Source of the DNA: an uncultured Alphaproteobacteria bacterium
GTDB lineage: Bacteria; Pseudomonadota; Alphaproteobacteria; Rs-D84
Direction of reading: 5' to 3'
Assembly (NCBI GenBank): GCA_947305255.1
Contig: CAMZDE010000003.1
Coordinates: 1 to 46,581 of the forward strand
Length of the DNA: 46,581 nucleotides
The notes beneath the pieces are model-generated. The model ran no database searches. It saw only the letters and a list, made by a program, of their open reading frames with translations, and was not told the origin of the DNA. A program made the translations under genes and the position numbers. Of the stretch, positions 7,416-15,663 are shown one piece after another (positions within the stretch are counted from its first letter, which is position 1; every line of letters begins with the position of its first letter).

Positions 7416-7645
7416 CGAACCTAAGGGATTGGGTTCGGGGTCTTAGAAAAACCTTACAACTTCGGTGTAAAGGCATCGTAATCTAAAAAGTTTCCGATGT
7501 TTTTATGTCGTTAATATCCTTGACCTAGCGGTCGAGGATTCCGTAATGTATGTCCAAGGGGCCAACCCCGAAAGATTACGGAGAGCACTAAGTTGTTGCT
7601 TTTTCTAGTCCTCGACCACCTATTTTTGGGTGGTCTTTATTTTTA
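7416..7645 (+). promoter_or_regulatory. attenuator-like structured leader RNA, copy 2 (upstream of 7665-8267)
   Basis: 5' hairpin GAACC/GGTTC then GGGG; GGTGTAAAGGCATCG core; CATCG/CGATG pairing; segment 1 ATCCTTGACC (7516-7525); segment 2 GGTCGAGGAT (7530-7539); an inner hairpin TCCGTAAT/ATTACGGA capped by GGGG-CCAA-CCCC; segment 3 TCCTCGACCACC (7609-7620); segment 4 GGTGGTC (7629-7635) followed by TTTATTTTT. Segment 2 pairs perfectly with either segment 1 or segment 3, and segment 3 with segment 4 forms the terminator. The A in segment 2 and the T in segment 3 replace the G and C of copy 1, a compensatory change. The gene starts 20 nt after the terminator. Confidence 0.77.
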
Positions 7646-7664
7646 ATAAAAAGAGGGAAAGAAA

Positions 7665-8267
7665 ATGAAAGCAAAACGAATTTTATCAATCGCAATTATC
7701 GCCGCATTACCGTTCGGGGCACATGCAACCGATCCGGTTGTTGCCGTCGGGCCGGCACATGCGTCATCAAATCCGGTTGTCGCAACCGCCAACGCACCAT
7801 ACGTGACCGTAACCCCGACTCAGGCGGACGAATCACATATCGCCACCACCGCGTATGTTAAGGGGGCCTATAACGATGCCATCGCCGCAGTGAATAAAGT
7901 GGATGAAACTGTTGGTGAACAAATAGATAATGTTGTTGAACAGTTTCAGCGTGAAGATGCTGATTTGTATGAAGCTTTACATGCTGAAATTGAAAATACA
8001 AACAGTTCGTTTGACGACAAACAAAATAAATTTATTTTGGTTAGTAATCAAAGTAGCGGTGTGTCCGAATATGTGTTAGATAAGTCAGCGTTTTCTAATG
8101 AAATTCGAAACGGGTATGTTGCAAGTGTGGTTTCAGAAGATTCTAGTTTGGTTACTGCGGGGGCCGTGGCGGATGTATTTGCGTCGCAACGTGCCACGAT
8201 ATATACAACATGGGATACCAACGCCACGACTCAGGTTCCATTATCTTTTGTCCCTGTGCAGCCGTAA
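7665..8267 (+). CDS. secreted protein, local HIATTAYVKGAYN family, copy 2
   Basis: A 200-aa paralog of 776-1297, 27412 and 31834, on the opposite strand from the others. Signal peptide MKAKRILSIAIIAAL with cleavage after AHA; a Val/Ala/Pro-rich linker; the HIATTAYVKGAYN core (about 64-76); a unique glutamate-rich middle (EQIDNVVEQFQRED onward, likely helical); then the C-terminal block LVTAGAVA, SQRATIYTTWD and a T-x-V-P-L tail. Unlike the others it ends VPVQP rather than TAQ. Ribosome binding site GAGGGAAAG. It sits behind leader 2. Function unknown. Confidence 0.87.
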   Translation: MKAKRILSIAIIAALPFGAHATDPVVAVGPAHASSNPVVATANAPYVTVTPTQADESHIATTAYVKGAYNDAIAAVNKVDETVGEQIDNVVEQFQREDADLYEALHAEIENTNSSFDDKQNKFILVSNQSSGVSEYVLDKSAFSNEIRNGYVASVVSEDSSLVTAGAVADVFASQRATIYTTWDTNATTQVPLSFVPVQP

Positions 8268-8344
8268 CCCCCACTGTCGCTTTTGCCCCGCCATTGCGGC
8301 GGGGCCGACGAGATAAGCCCTTTGGCGTAATCGAGTCGGGGGCG

Positions 8345-8449
8345 GGTCTAAGGATTTTCAGAAAAAATAAATAATCCAAACAAATGACATTTAACCCGTC
8401 CCCGCATCGTGCTTCGTTTTACTCGCACTCTGCGACCCCGCCGCAAGGG
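8345..8449 (+). repeat. 105-bp dispersed repeat, copy 1
   Basis: Matches the reverse complement of 28376-28480 over the same length with about 8 mismatches and no gaps. It starts GGTCTAAGGATTTTCAG and ends in ACCCCGCCGCAAGGG, the left arm and loop of a terminator hairpin. No ORF and no transposase nearby. Both copies lie beside genes of the HIATTAYVKGAYN family. Confidence 0.85.
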
Positions 8450-8462
8450 CGGGGTTTGTTTT
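8434..8462 (+). terminator. intrinsic terminator
   Basis: ACCCCGCC-GCAA-GGGCGGGGT stem followed by TTGTTTTT. It may end transcripts from 7665-8267 or from the repeat. A similar GCCCCGCC/GGCGGGGC hairpin without a T tract lies nearer the gene, at 8283-8306. Confidence 0.8.
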
Positions 8463-8476
8463 TCGGCGGCGGGGAA

Positions 8477-9523
8477 TTACTTTGTCACGACGTCGGCGAT
8501 TTTTTGAACCGCCAGATTTTCTACATACGATTTTTTCGCCATTTTATCAAGGCGTGACGGATTATCAAATAATTCGTCTAATGTTGCGGTCAACCATTTC
8601 GCCGAAAATTTATCCTGGGCCACATCAAAACCACCACCCAATTTTGCAAATGATGCCGCGTTTGCCGCCTGATCGGGGTTGATATTCAACGGAACCAAAA
8701 TCGCAGGCCGCCCGATTGTTTCCAATTCTATGACCGTGCTGGCACCGCTGCGTCCGATTACCAAATCAGAATCGACTATCGCGCCGGCCATATCGTGAAT
8801 AAACGACAACACATTTGCGCGAATTTTGTGTTCCGCATAAAAACGTTGTAATTTTTCGACGTTTTCAGGACGCGTTTGATGCGTTATAAATATTTTTTTG
8901 TTTTTCATTTTTGCAACTGCAACTGGGACTATTTCGTCCAAAATCTGGGCCCCCAATGAACCGCCGGTCACCAATATTTTATTTTCGTGTTTCAACGGCG
9001 CGTTTGACGATTTCAAGAAATCAGAACGCACCGGCAAACCGGTATAAATGATTTCTGCGGTTGATTTGTTCGGCATACCGGAAACGTTTTGAAAACTAAG
9101 CATCAAAGTTTTAACCCAGCGCAACGAAAATTTATTCGCGCGACCGATTGCCGCGTTCTGTTCGTGCAAATATGTTGGTATTTTCCACAAATGCGCTGCG
9201 AATACCGCCGGCACAGATGCATATCCGCCAAACGCAACCAATCGTTGTGGTCGAAAAATCATAAACCGCAACGATAACGCGATTGCAGATAAACCAATCT
9301 TTGACAACGCGATAATTTGTTTGATTTTTGATTTTGCACCGACGCCAGACGCCCAAACAAACGCCATTTTTGCAGACTTTGGTTTTCCGTCACGAACCAT
9401 TTTCACAACGCGGCTATCGCATGATATAGTTATTTTATGTCCGCGATTTGCTAATTCATTTGCGACACTAAGCGCGGGAAAAACATGTCCGCCGGTGCCA
9501 CCTGTTGCAATCCATATTTTCAT
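8477..9523 (-). CDS. murG: MurG, UDP-GlcNAc:lipid I N-acetylglucosaminyltransferase
   Basis: A 348-aa GT28-family enzyme that adds GlcNAc to lipid I to form lipid II on the inner face of the membrane. The glycine-rich GGTGGHVFPA loop (8-17), YLHEQNAAIGRANK, the VTGGSLGAQILDE segment and the UDP-binding region GRSGASTVIELETIGRPA and DQAANA are all present. Ribosome binding site GGGGGC. It is the last gene of a minus-strand run mrcA-mraY-ftsW-murG, with 17 nt separating it from ftsW. The usual neighbours murC, murB and ddl are not downstream. Confidence 0.97.
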   Translation of the reverse strand: MKIWIATGGTGGHVFPALSVANELANRGHKITISCDSRVVKMVRDGKPKSAKMAFVWASGVGAKSKIKQIIALSKIGLSAIALSLRFMIFRPQRLVAFGGYASVPAVFAAHLWKIPTYLHEQNAAIGRANKFSLRWVKTLMLSFQNVSGMPNKSTAEIIYTGLPVRSDFLKSSNAPLKHENKILVTGGSLGAQILDEIVPVAVAKMKNKKIFITHQTRPENVEKLQRFYAEHKIRANVLSFIHDMAGAIVDSDLVIGRSGASTVIELETIGRPAILVPLNINPDQAANAASFAKLGGGFDVAQDKFSAKWLTATLDELFDNPSRLDKMAKKSYVENLAVQKIADVVTK

Positions 9524-9540
9524 TATTTGCCCCCTTAAAT

Positions 9541-10686
9541 TTAATTATTCCATGTATCTTCGCGTATTAATGCCAACGTTATACCAAACAGAATGCAAAA
9601 TACAACGAAAGACACACCACCATATGAAACAAAAGGCAACGTCATTCCTTTGTCAATTACCAAATGCAATGCCGTCATCAAATTAAAGCAAATTTGTCCG
9701 CCGAATAATGCCGCCGCACCCGCCACAGCATAGACAACAAAATCATCTTTGGCCATCGATGCGTGTTTAATCAATTTACTTAAAATCACGAACAGCAACA
9801 CAACCAATGCACAGGCACTGATTGCGCCCCAATCTTCGGCAATCGCAGAATAAACAAAATCGTTCGTTGATTCAGGTAATACTTCTTTGACGTATGCTTC
9901 TTCACCACTGCCGAATAATCCGCCATGACGAATAGAATTGATTGAATACCATGCCTGACTATCGCGGGCAATATCAAATATATGCGCTGCACGTTTTTTA
10001 ATATGCGGCATAAATGTCAATGCAGCAACGGCCATCACACCAAATACACTGAATATCACCGGTAAGAATTTATATGGGAAACCCGCAACAAATAACATTA
10101 TCGCCAACACACCGGTGTATAGCAAAGCAGTTCCAACGTCGGGATGCATAAATATCAGCGCTATACAAATTGCGAACAATATAGCATATGGCCACCAACT
10201 TATCAGTTTGAATTTGAAAGCGTCTTTGTTCATAAAAATATCACTGCCGTAAACTTTGTGCATTTTTGATAAAAACCACGCAGTCAACACGACAAAAAAT
10301 GGCTTTAAAAAATCAGACGGCATAAAACTGAATCCGCCCATATAGAACCAGCGCAAACTACCGTTTTTTGGGTGTTTATTGATAAACGTGAATAACAGCG
10401 CGATAATACCCAACACTAATCCGACAATCGATATTCGAATCACTTGTTTTTTATTCAACATACTGAATCCGAACAGCGCGACAAAACCCATAGAATACGG
10501 CAACAAAGCCTTTTTAAGAAAGAAAAACCATGGGTCGCCCTTATGCGCGGCTTCGGCCGCTCCGACGGAAACGACCGCCAATAAACCAATCACTATCAAT
10601 ATAAGAATGCACCCCAACAGACCACGATCTATTTCAAAATACCAACTGGTTAATTTGCTTTCTTCGCTGCGTGTGATTCTTAACAT
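9541..10686 (-). CDS. ftsW: FtsW, SEDS-family lipid II glycosyltransferase of the divisome
   Basis: A 381-aa polytopic SEDS protein that polymerises lipid II at the septum together with a class B PBP. About ten membrane spans, with NKHPKNGSLRWFYMGGFSFMPSDFLK in the front half (residue stretch shown shortened in two parts: NGSLRW, PSDFLKP), HPDVGTALL, and the C-terminal signature GMTLPFVSYGG. I chose the ATG at 10686 (AAAGG 10 nt upstream); the frame is open to a TTG inside the end of mraY. Spacing and order show an operon with mraY. murD, normally between mraY and ftsW, is missing. The bases just before the start codon (TAACCACG) are complementary to the small-RNA loop at 35993. Confidence 0.95.
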   Translation of the reverse strand: MLRITRSEESKLTSWYFEIDRGLLGCILILIVIGLLAVVSVGAAEAAHKGDPWFFFLKKALLPYSMGFVALFGFSMLNKKQVIRISIVGLVLGIIALLFTFINKHPKNGSLRWFYMGGFSFMPSDFLKPFFVVLTAWFLSKMHKVYGSDIFMNKDAFKFKLISWWPYAILFAICIALIFMHPDVGTALLYTGVLAIMLFVAGFPYKFLPVIFSVFGVMAVAALTFMPHIKKRAAHIFDIARDSQAWYSINSIRHGGLFGSGEEAYVKEVLPESTNDFVYSAIAEDWGAISACALVVLLFVILSKLIKHASMAKDDFVVYAVAGAAALFGGQICFNLMTALHLVIDKGMTLPFVSYGGVSFVVFCILFGITLALIREDTWNN

Positions 10687-10708
10687 CGTGGTTAAACCTT
10701 TCTGTGAT

Positions 10709-11842
10709 TTATGCAAATTTTAACAAAACCAAGGCCAAACCCGAAAACAATATAGATAACACAAAAAATCTATCTACTATCTTTGTTTCCGGCCAACCCA
10801 ATTCTTCGAAATGATGATGCAACGGCGCGCGCAAGAACACACGACGTCCCGTTCCCGTGATTTTACGCGTTATTTTGAAACACATTGTTTGAATAAACGA
10901 AGACAGCAAAATCAAAACCATCATACCTGCGGCAACGCCCATAATGATTTCAGATTTTAATAACATCGCAACAGTTCCCATAAATCCACCCAATGCCAAA
11001 GATCCAACGTCGCCCATAAATATAGATGCAGGTTTTGCATTGAACCACAAAAATCCAGCTACCGCGCCAAACGCCGCACCCAACGGGGCGTAGAGCGCGC
11101 TGGCTTCTGGTAAAAACATAACTGCGTCCATGAAACCAATTCTGGTTGCGCCATATAACGCGACCGTCAAAACAATCAAAACCGGCAGATATAATTTTGA
11201 TAACATTCCGTCCAGACCGTCTGTGATATTCGTCGCATTTGCAGAACCACATATAACGAAATACGCAAACACGTAATACAAAAATCCCAATGTTAACGGG
11301 ACACCAAATATGAAACCAATTGTCCAACTATCCAACGGTAAAACCACACTGGAACCCAAAACTATCGACAAATTCGGCACATAGCCCGGCATAGTTTTAT
11401 TTATAAAATAAGCCAATGCGATTACACATATCGCCTCTAATCCTAAACGCATTGATGGTGACAAACCGTTTGCTGCTTTCTTGGATTGGCTTTTGATTTT
11501 TTTATAATCATCTGCAAAACCAATGAAAGAAAACATCAAAAGTGCAGCAATCGCAATCCAACCCGTTGTATTATTCATCGGCATAAACAGCAGCGCAGAC
11601 ACCAACATAGCAATTATTATCAAAATCCCGCCCATTGACGGTGTGCCTGCTTTCTTGCGATGTTCAAGTGGGACATTTTCGCTGATTGGTTGACCATGGC
11701 CCTGAATTTTACGCATCAAACGGATAAAACTATTTCCGAATATCAACATAATCAGGAAAGACATTCCAAACGCGGCCGCGAATTGCACCCAACCGCTTAC
11801 AAAAAATTGATAACCGCGATTTATCATAAAATCAGTCAGCAT
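10709..11842 (-). CDS. mraY: MraY, phospho-MurNAc-pentapeptide transferase
   Basis: A 377-aa integral membrane enzyme that transfers phospho-MurNAc-pentapeptide to undecaprenyl phosphate, making lipid I. Visible family motifs: KKAGTPSMGGILI near residue 65, FADDYKKI (catalytic aspartates), NATNITDGLDG, FMGDVGSLALGG and the LHHHFEELGWPE loop. About ten membrane spans. Ribosome binding site AAGGAG 8 nt before the start. It is the first gene of the mraY-ftsW-murG group, 79 bp downstream of the PBP gene. Confidence 0.97.
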   Translation of the reverse strand: MLTDFMINRGYQFFVSGWVQFAAAFGMSFLIMLIFGNSFIRLMRKIQGHGQPISENVPLEHRKKAGTPSMGGILIIIAMLVSALLFMPMNNTTGWIAIAALLMFSFIGFADDYKKIKSQSKKAANGLSPSMRLGLEAICVIALAYFINKTMPGYVPNLSIVLGSSVVLPLDSWTIGFIFGVPLTLGFLYYVFAYFVICGSANATNITDGLDGMLSKLYLPVLIVLTVALYGATRIGFMDAVMFLPEASALYAPLGAAFGAVAGFLWFNAKPASIFMGDVGSLALGGFMGTVAMLLKSEIIMGVAAGMMVLILLSSFIQTMCFKITRKITGTGRRVFLRAPLHHHFEELGWPETKIVDRFFVLSILFSGLALVLLKFA

Positions 11843-11921
11843 AAAAATCTCCTTTTACTTCTATGTTGAATATTTTATCATAAAAATCAATCTAAATAAA
11901 AGAATATATGTATAATATTTT

Positions 11922-13976
11922 CTAAAATATTCCGCCAAGCATAGGTTTTTGATTTGTATCATCTGATACCTTGGCCGGATTTGGTTTTTGCCCAGATTTG
12001 AACGCTTCGTTTATAATAATACCGTTTGGATCCTGCGCAGCCGCAACCCCAGAATTACGGTTCACACGAACAAATGTTAATCCATCAGGCACAGGAAACG
12101 GTTGATTGCTTTCATTTTGTAATGCTGTTTTCATAAAATCAGCAAACACGCGTGCCGCCATGTGCGAACCGGCACCTTTGCCCAATGGTTCGGGCGTATC
12201 ATAACCCAAATAGACGCCAGCTATTAAATTTTTAGAAAATCCGACAAACCAAACATCTTTGACCTGATTCGTTGTCCCTGTCTTGCCCGCGATAGTATGC
12301 CCCGAAACACGTGCCTGTTTCCCAGTGCCGCGTTCCACCGCACCTTGGAGTATCGAAACAATTTGATATAAACTTTGCGCATCAGATAATGGTTCGCCAA
12401 ATTCATCTGATTGTGGCGGCAAAAGTTCTGGATTCCATTCGATTTGTTTATGCGATTGCCCACCAATGACATTACCGTATCTATCTTCTATGTAATCAAC
12501 CATTCGTGGTTGGACAGCGCGTCCGCCATTAACAAATGCGGAATATCCCAAAACTAACTTTTCCAACGTCGTTTCACCCGACCCCAACGCCAAAGATTCG
12601 TTTAACCGGCCGCCCTCTAAATTTTTAGGATAAACCCCGAAACGTTGCGCTGTTTCAATTGCATCACGAACACCAATATCTTCGACAAGGCGCACCGTTG
12701 GAACATTCCGTGACGTTTCTAATGAAAAACGCAAAGTAATATCGCCTAAAAATTTTCTATCGTAATTTTCAGGTTTCCATTCTTTGTTATTTTCACGCCA
12801 ACCAACAACCGGCGCATCTAATATCAATGTTTGTGGGCCATAACCTTTTTCCAGCGCAGCCAAATACACAAATGGTTTAATCGTAGAACCAATTTGACGA
12901 TACGCCTGAGTTGCACGGTTAAAAGAACTTTCAATAAAAGAACGTCCCCCAACCATCGCCAAAATGCGTCCCGTATGTGGATTCATCGCAATAATTGCGC
13001 CTTGGAGTTTTTGTTCGCCGTCCCCCCTATTTTTATTAAAAGCATCTAATTCTTTGGCCAACGCGGTTGCCGCCGCACGCTGGTATTCAGGTATAATTGT
13101 TGTTTTTATATATAAACCTTCGTTATAAAGGGTTTCACGACCGATTTGATCCAACAAACTACGCCGAACATCTTCCGCAAAATATTGGAAATCCATTTCC
13201 ATTTGTTCAGTAAATCCTGAATTTATATTTAATGGTTCAGCCGCCGCAATATCCGCCTCTTGTTTTGTGATGAATCCGTCTTTGACCATACGACCCAAAA
13301 CATAATTACGACGTTCAACTGCACGATTTCTATCATTTGGTGCCTTTGGCAATGACGCCAAAAATGCACATTCAGATAACGATAAATCTTTGACCGGCTT
13401 ATTAAAATACATCAAAGCCGCCGAACCAACACCATATGCACGTGCGCCTAAAAATATCTGGTTCAAATATAATGTCATTATGTGTTGTTTTGAAAAACTA
13501 CGTTCCAGACGCAGGGCCAATATAGCCTCTTTAATTTTTCGTGATATTGTTCGATCAGATGTTAAAAAGAAATTTTTTGCAACCTGTTGTGTGATGGTCG
13601 ATGCACCAGTAAATTTTTTATTAAACCCAAACAAACGCATTGTATTATTCAATGTCGCACGCACAATTCCGCGCATATCAATCCCAGGGTGCGTCCAGAA
13701 ATTTTGATCTTCGGCCGCAACAAAAGCATTTATCAACTGTTTCGGCATATCTTCAAAATCAATGAAAACACGGCGTTCTGCGGCATATTCAATCAACAAA
13801 GAACCGTCCGCAGCATAAAGACGTGTCGCCACAGGTGGTGCATATGTTGCAAGGTTTTTATAATCAGGCAAATCATTCCCATATATCAAAACCAGTGTCG
13901 CCAATCCGGCGATTGCCGCGACGAAACACCAAAATATCACACCGATAACATAATGAAAAATCTTATTGAATTTCAT
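11922..13976 (-). CDS. mrcA: class A penicillin-binding protein 1A (transglycosylase/transpeptidase)
   Basis: A 684-aa bifunctional peptidoglycan synthase anchored by one N-terminal span (about 9-32). GT51 domain: FVAAEDQNFWTHPGID with the catalytic Glu at 89, GASTITQQVAKN, and RKIKEAILALRLE. Transpeptidase domain: the SxxK motif in GSTIKPFVYL (about 375), SRN in LETSRNVPTVRL, and the KTG box in AGKTGTTNQVKDVWFVG (about 575). It is shorter than the ~800-850 residues usual in this subfamily, mainly between the two domains. It lies upstream of mraY and probably feeds the same wall-synthesis pathway. No strong ribosome binding site. Confidence 0.95.
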   Translation of the reverse strand: MKFNKIFHYVIGVIFWCFVAAIAGLATLVLIYGNDLPDYKNLATYAPPVATRLYAADGSLLIEYAAERRVFIDFEDMPKQLINAFVAAEDQNFWTHPGIDMRGIVRATLNNTMRLFGFNKKFTGASTITQQVAKNFFLTSDRTISRKIKEAILALRLERSFSKQHIMTLYLNQIFLGARAYGVGSAALMYFNKPVKDLSLSECAFLASLPKAPNDRNRAVERRNYVLGRMVKDGFITKQEADIAAAEPLNINSGFTEQMEMDFQYFAEDVRRSLLDQIGRETLYNEGLYIKTTIIPEYQRAAATALAKELDAFNKNRGDGEQKLQGAIIAMNPHTGRILAMVGGRSFIESSFNRATQAYRQIGSTIKPFVYLAALEKGYGPQTLILDAPVVGWRENNKEWKPENYDRKFLGDITLRFSLETSRNVPTVRLVEDIGVRDAIETAQRFGVYPKNLEGGRLNESLALGSGETTLEKLVLGYSAFVNGGRAVQPRMVDYIEDRYGNVIGGQSHKQIEWNPELLPPQSDEFGEPLSDAQSLYQIVSILQGAVERGTGKQARVSGHTIAGKTGTTNQVKDVWFVGFSKNLIAGVYLGYDTPEPLGKGAGSHMAARVFADFMKTALQNESNQPFPVPDGLTFVRVNRNSGVAAAQDPNGIIINEAFKSGQKPNPAKVSDDTNQKPMLGGIF

Positions 13977-14023
13977 AAAATGAATTTTATGTTAAATATT
14001 TATAATTTGCAAGTAATGTTTCA

Positions 14024-14050
14024 ATAAAAAAAACCGGCAACGCCGGTTAT
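14024..14050 (-). terminator. terminator after the IMPase-like gene
   Basis: AACCGGC-GTT-GCCGGTT followed by eight T on the minus strand, directly after the stop at 14055. Confidence 0.9.
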
Positions 14051-14054
14051 AAAT

Positions 14055-14765
14055 TTATATTTCTACGATTCCATTCATTGCGATTATGTCGCCGGCGCGT
14101 TCAAATACTTTGCCGCCCGCCTCACGAACCAATAATTCGCCCGCCGCCATTTCCGCATAATCCAACGGATCAGACACAAATGCGTCCATTTTACCAGCAG
14201 CGACCCATGCAAAATCCAATGCAGGGCAACCTGTTTCACGCGCATTGCCCGCCACAACAGGACGCACACCAATCGTATTATATCCGATTGTCAAATCGCC
14301 TGCTTCTTTCAAATTAGACACGCGAATCTTTTCAGAATGATATGCAGAAAACACATATGCACCGTTGCCCGCTTCGGCATAATACAACCGTTCATCAATT
14401 GGTGAATAAACCAACGCGATTTTTGTTTCACCGTTTGTACGCAAAGCCAGCGAAATTGCAAAATGCGAATTACCACGAACAAAATTTGCCGCCCCAGACA
14501 AGGCCAACACAAATTCATCGCGTCCGTCGCCTGTTTTCGACACATTCGGCGTCAACAAACCGGCACTTGGGCGAACCAGTTGCAAATCGTTAAGAATGCT
14601 TTCTTCGATTCGATTCGACGCTTTGGCTACAAAATCACGCGCCCCAGATAAAGATTGCTGAAGATTTTCAACTTCGCCGAAATCGTGGCGCAAACCAGAC
14701 GCAGTGTTTTGCAACGCCGCAAACATCTTGTTTAATTCCGTTGAACCTTTAATCAGCAAATCCAT
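14055..14765 (-). CDS. inositol-monophosphatase (SuhB)-family protein lacking the metal-binding site
   Basis: A 236-aa protein; the ATG at 14765 follows AGGTG, and a GTG three codons upstream is possible. SuhB-like landmarks in order: FVRGNSHFAISLALRTNGE, VYSPIDERLYYAEAGNGAYV, GCPALDFAWVAAGKMDAF and AAGELLVREAGG. The family's first metal motif, W-V-I-D-P-L-D-G-T-T-N-F in SuhB, reads F-V-L-A-L-S-G-A-A-N-F here: both magnesium-binding aspartates are replaced and one residue is deleted. The upstream GEE motif is also gone, while the C-terminal aspartate (PLDYAE) remains. It is therefore probably not a phosphatase and may keep only a structural or regulatory role, as reported for SuhB in rRNA antitermination. 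It follows rpmE by 21 bp. Confidence 0.8.
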   Translation of the reverse strand: MDLLIKGSTELNKMFAALQNTASGLRHDFGEVENLQQSLSGARDFVAKASNRIEESILNDLQLVRPSAGLLTPNVSKTGDGRDEFVLALSGAANFVRGNSHFAISLALRTNGETKIALVYSPIDERLYYAEAGNGAYVFSAYHSEKIRVSNLKEAGDLTIGYNTIGVRPVVAGNARETGCPALDFAWVAAGKMDAFVSDPLDYAEMAAGELLVREAGGKVFERAGDIIAMNGIVEI

Positions 14766-14786
14766 ATTTCGCACCTGAAATTAAAT

Positions 14787-14999
14787 TTAGAATTTAAATC
14801 CTGCAAATTTGCTTTTGAATTCTGCCGCGCGTTTACCTTTGACACCTTCGTTATTACGTTGGCCAGTCCACGCCGGATGATTCAAATTATCCGTGGATAA
14901 AACCAAATCTTTTTTAACCGAAGAATACATTTTTACAGTCTTTCCGTCGGTTGTTGTGACGTTTATTTCATGATATTCTGGATGAATTCCTTGTTTCAT
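14787..14999 (-). CDS. rpmE: 50S ribosomal protein L31
   Basis: A 70-aa L31 of the form without zinc cysteines. It starts MKQGIHPEYHEINVTTTDG and continues to DNLNHPAWTGQRN, which matches the L31 pattern xHPxY and SHPFYTGxQ. It binds the large subunit and forms the bridge between the central protuberance and the 30S head. It stands alone or with the IMPase-like gene 21 bp downstream. Confidence 0.94.
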   Translation of the reverse strand: MKQGIHPEYHEINVTTTDGKTVKMYSSVKKDLVLSTDNLNHPAWTGQRNNEGVKGKRAAEFKSKFAGFKF

Positions 15000-15085
15000 C
15001 GTATATGTCCTTTGTTTATTTATTACATTGAATAGCGCAAGGATTATACCTGTTTTTTTCGTAAAATCAAGTTAAATTAAAAAAA

Positions 15086-15595
15086 TCAATATTGCCCGAT
15101 ACAGCCCAAATATGAATTCCCAGTAGATTCCAAAATATTTATAAATTGGTTCTGATTTTTACCAGAAAACAGTGCCAATATAGTCCCCGCATCAGTGGCC
15201 AACATATCTGCAACAGTCGCGATAGACGAATTCATTTTCTTGAAAAATCCACTGGTTGGATGGATTTCGGCTGCCAACAATTGGTTGGTCCCATGTAATT
15301 TGACGTTTTCTTCGGCAACAATCACCATTAATTGGCATTCGGGCGATACGATTATCTTTTCCACAATGACGCCACCACCACCCAATAATTCGCCCCACCA
15401 ACCCGTCGATTCGCAAAACACAGGATAATATATGGTTGCATCTGGGTTTTTATCGAAAATAGCAGCAATATCTAAATCGTCACAAACAACGTCCGGCATC
15501 AGCCCAGTTGCCGCATTTATAACCTTACGCGATAACTGGTAATCCGCATCACCAGTTGTTTTTTGTGGCCAATAAAGAATCGGAAACTTTCTCAT
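15086..15595 (-). CDS. hypothetical protein, 169 aa
   Basis: A soluble-looking protein starting MRKFPILYWPQK, with no signal peptide. Notable parts are PVVCDDLDIAAIFDKNPDATIYYPV-like acidic text (seen as DVVCDDLDIAA), a glycine run LLGGGGVIVEK, and a C-terminal NSYLGCIGQY. I do not recognise the family. TATAAT ends only 8 nt before the ATG (at 15604-15609), so the transcript may start at the start codon; a GTG one codon earlier is equally possible. Confidence 0.6.
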   Translation of the reverse strand: MRKFPILYWPQKTTGDADYQLSRKVINAATGLMPDVVCDDLDIAAIFDKNPDATIYYPVFCESTGWWGELLGGGGVIVEKIIVSPECQLMVIVAEENVKLHGTNQLLAAEIHPTSGFFKKMNSSIATVADMLATDAGTILALFSGKNQNQFINILESTGNSYLGCIGQY

Positions 15596-15663
15596 CACTG
15601 TGAATTATATCAGATTCGGTTTGAATAAAAAAGTGGGGGTTGTTAAATAAACTACTTGATTTT

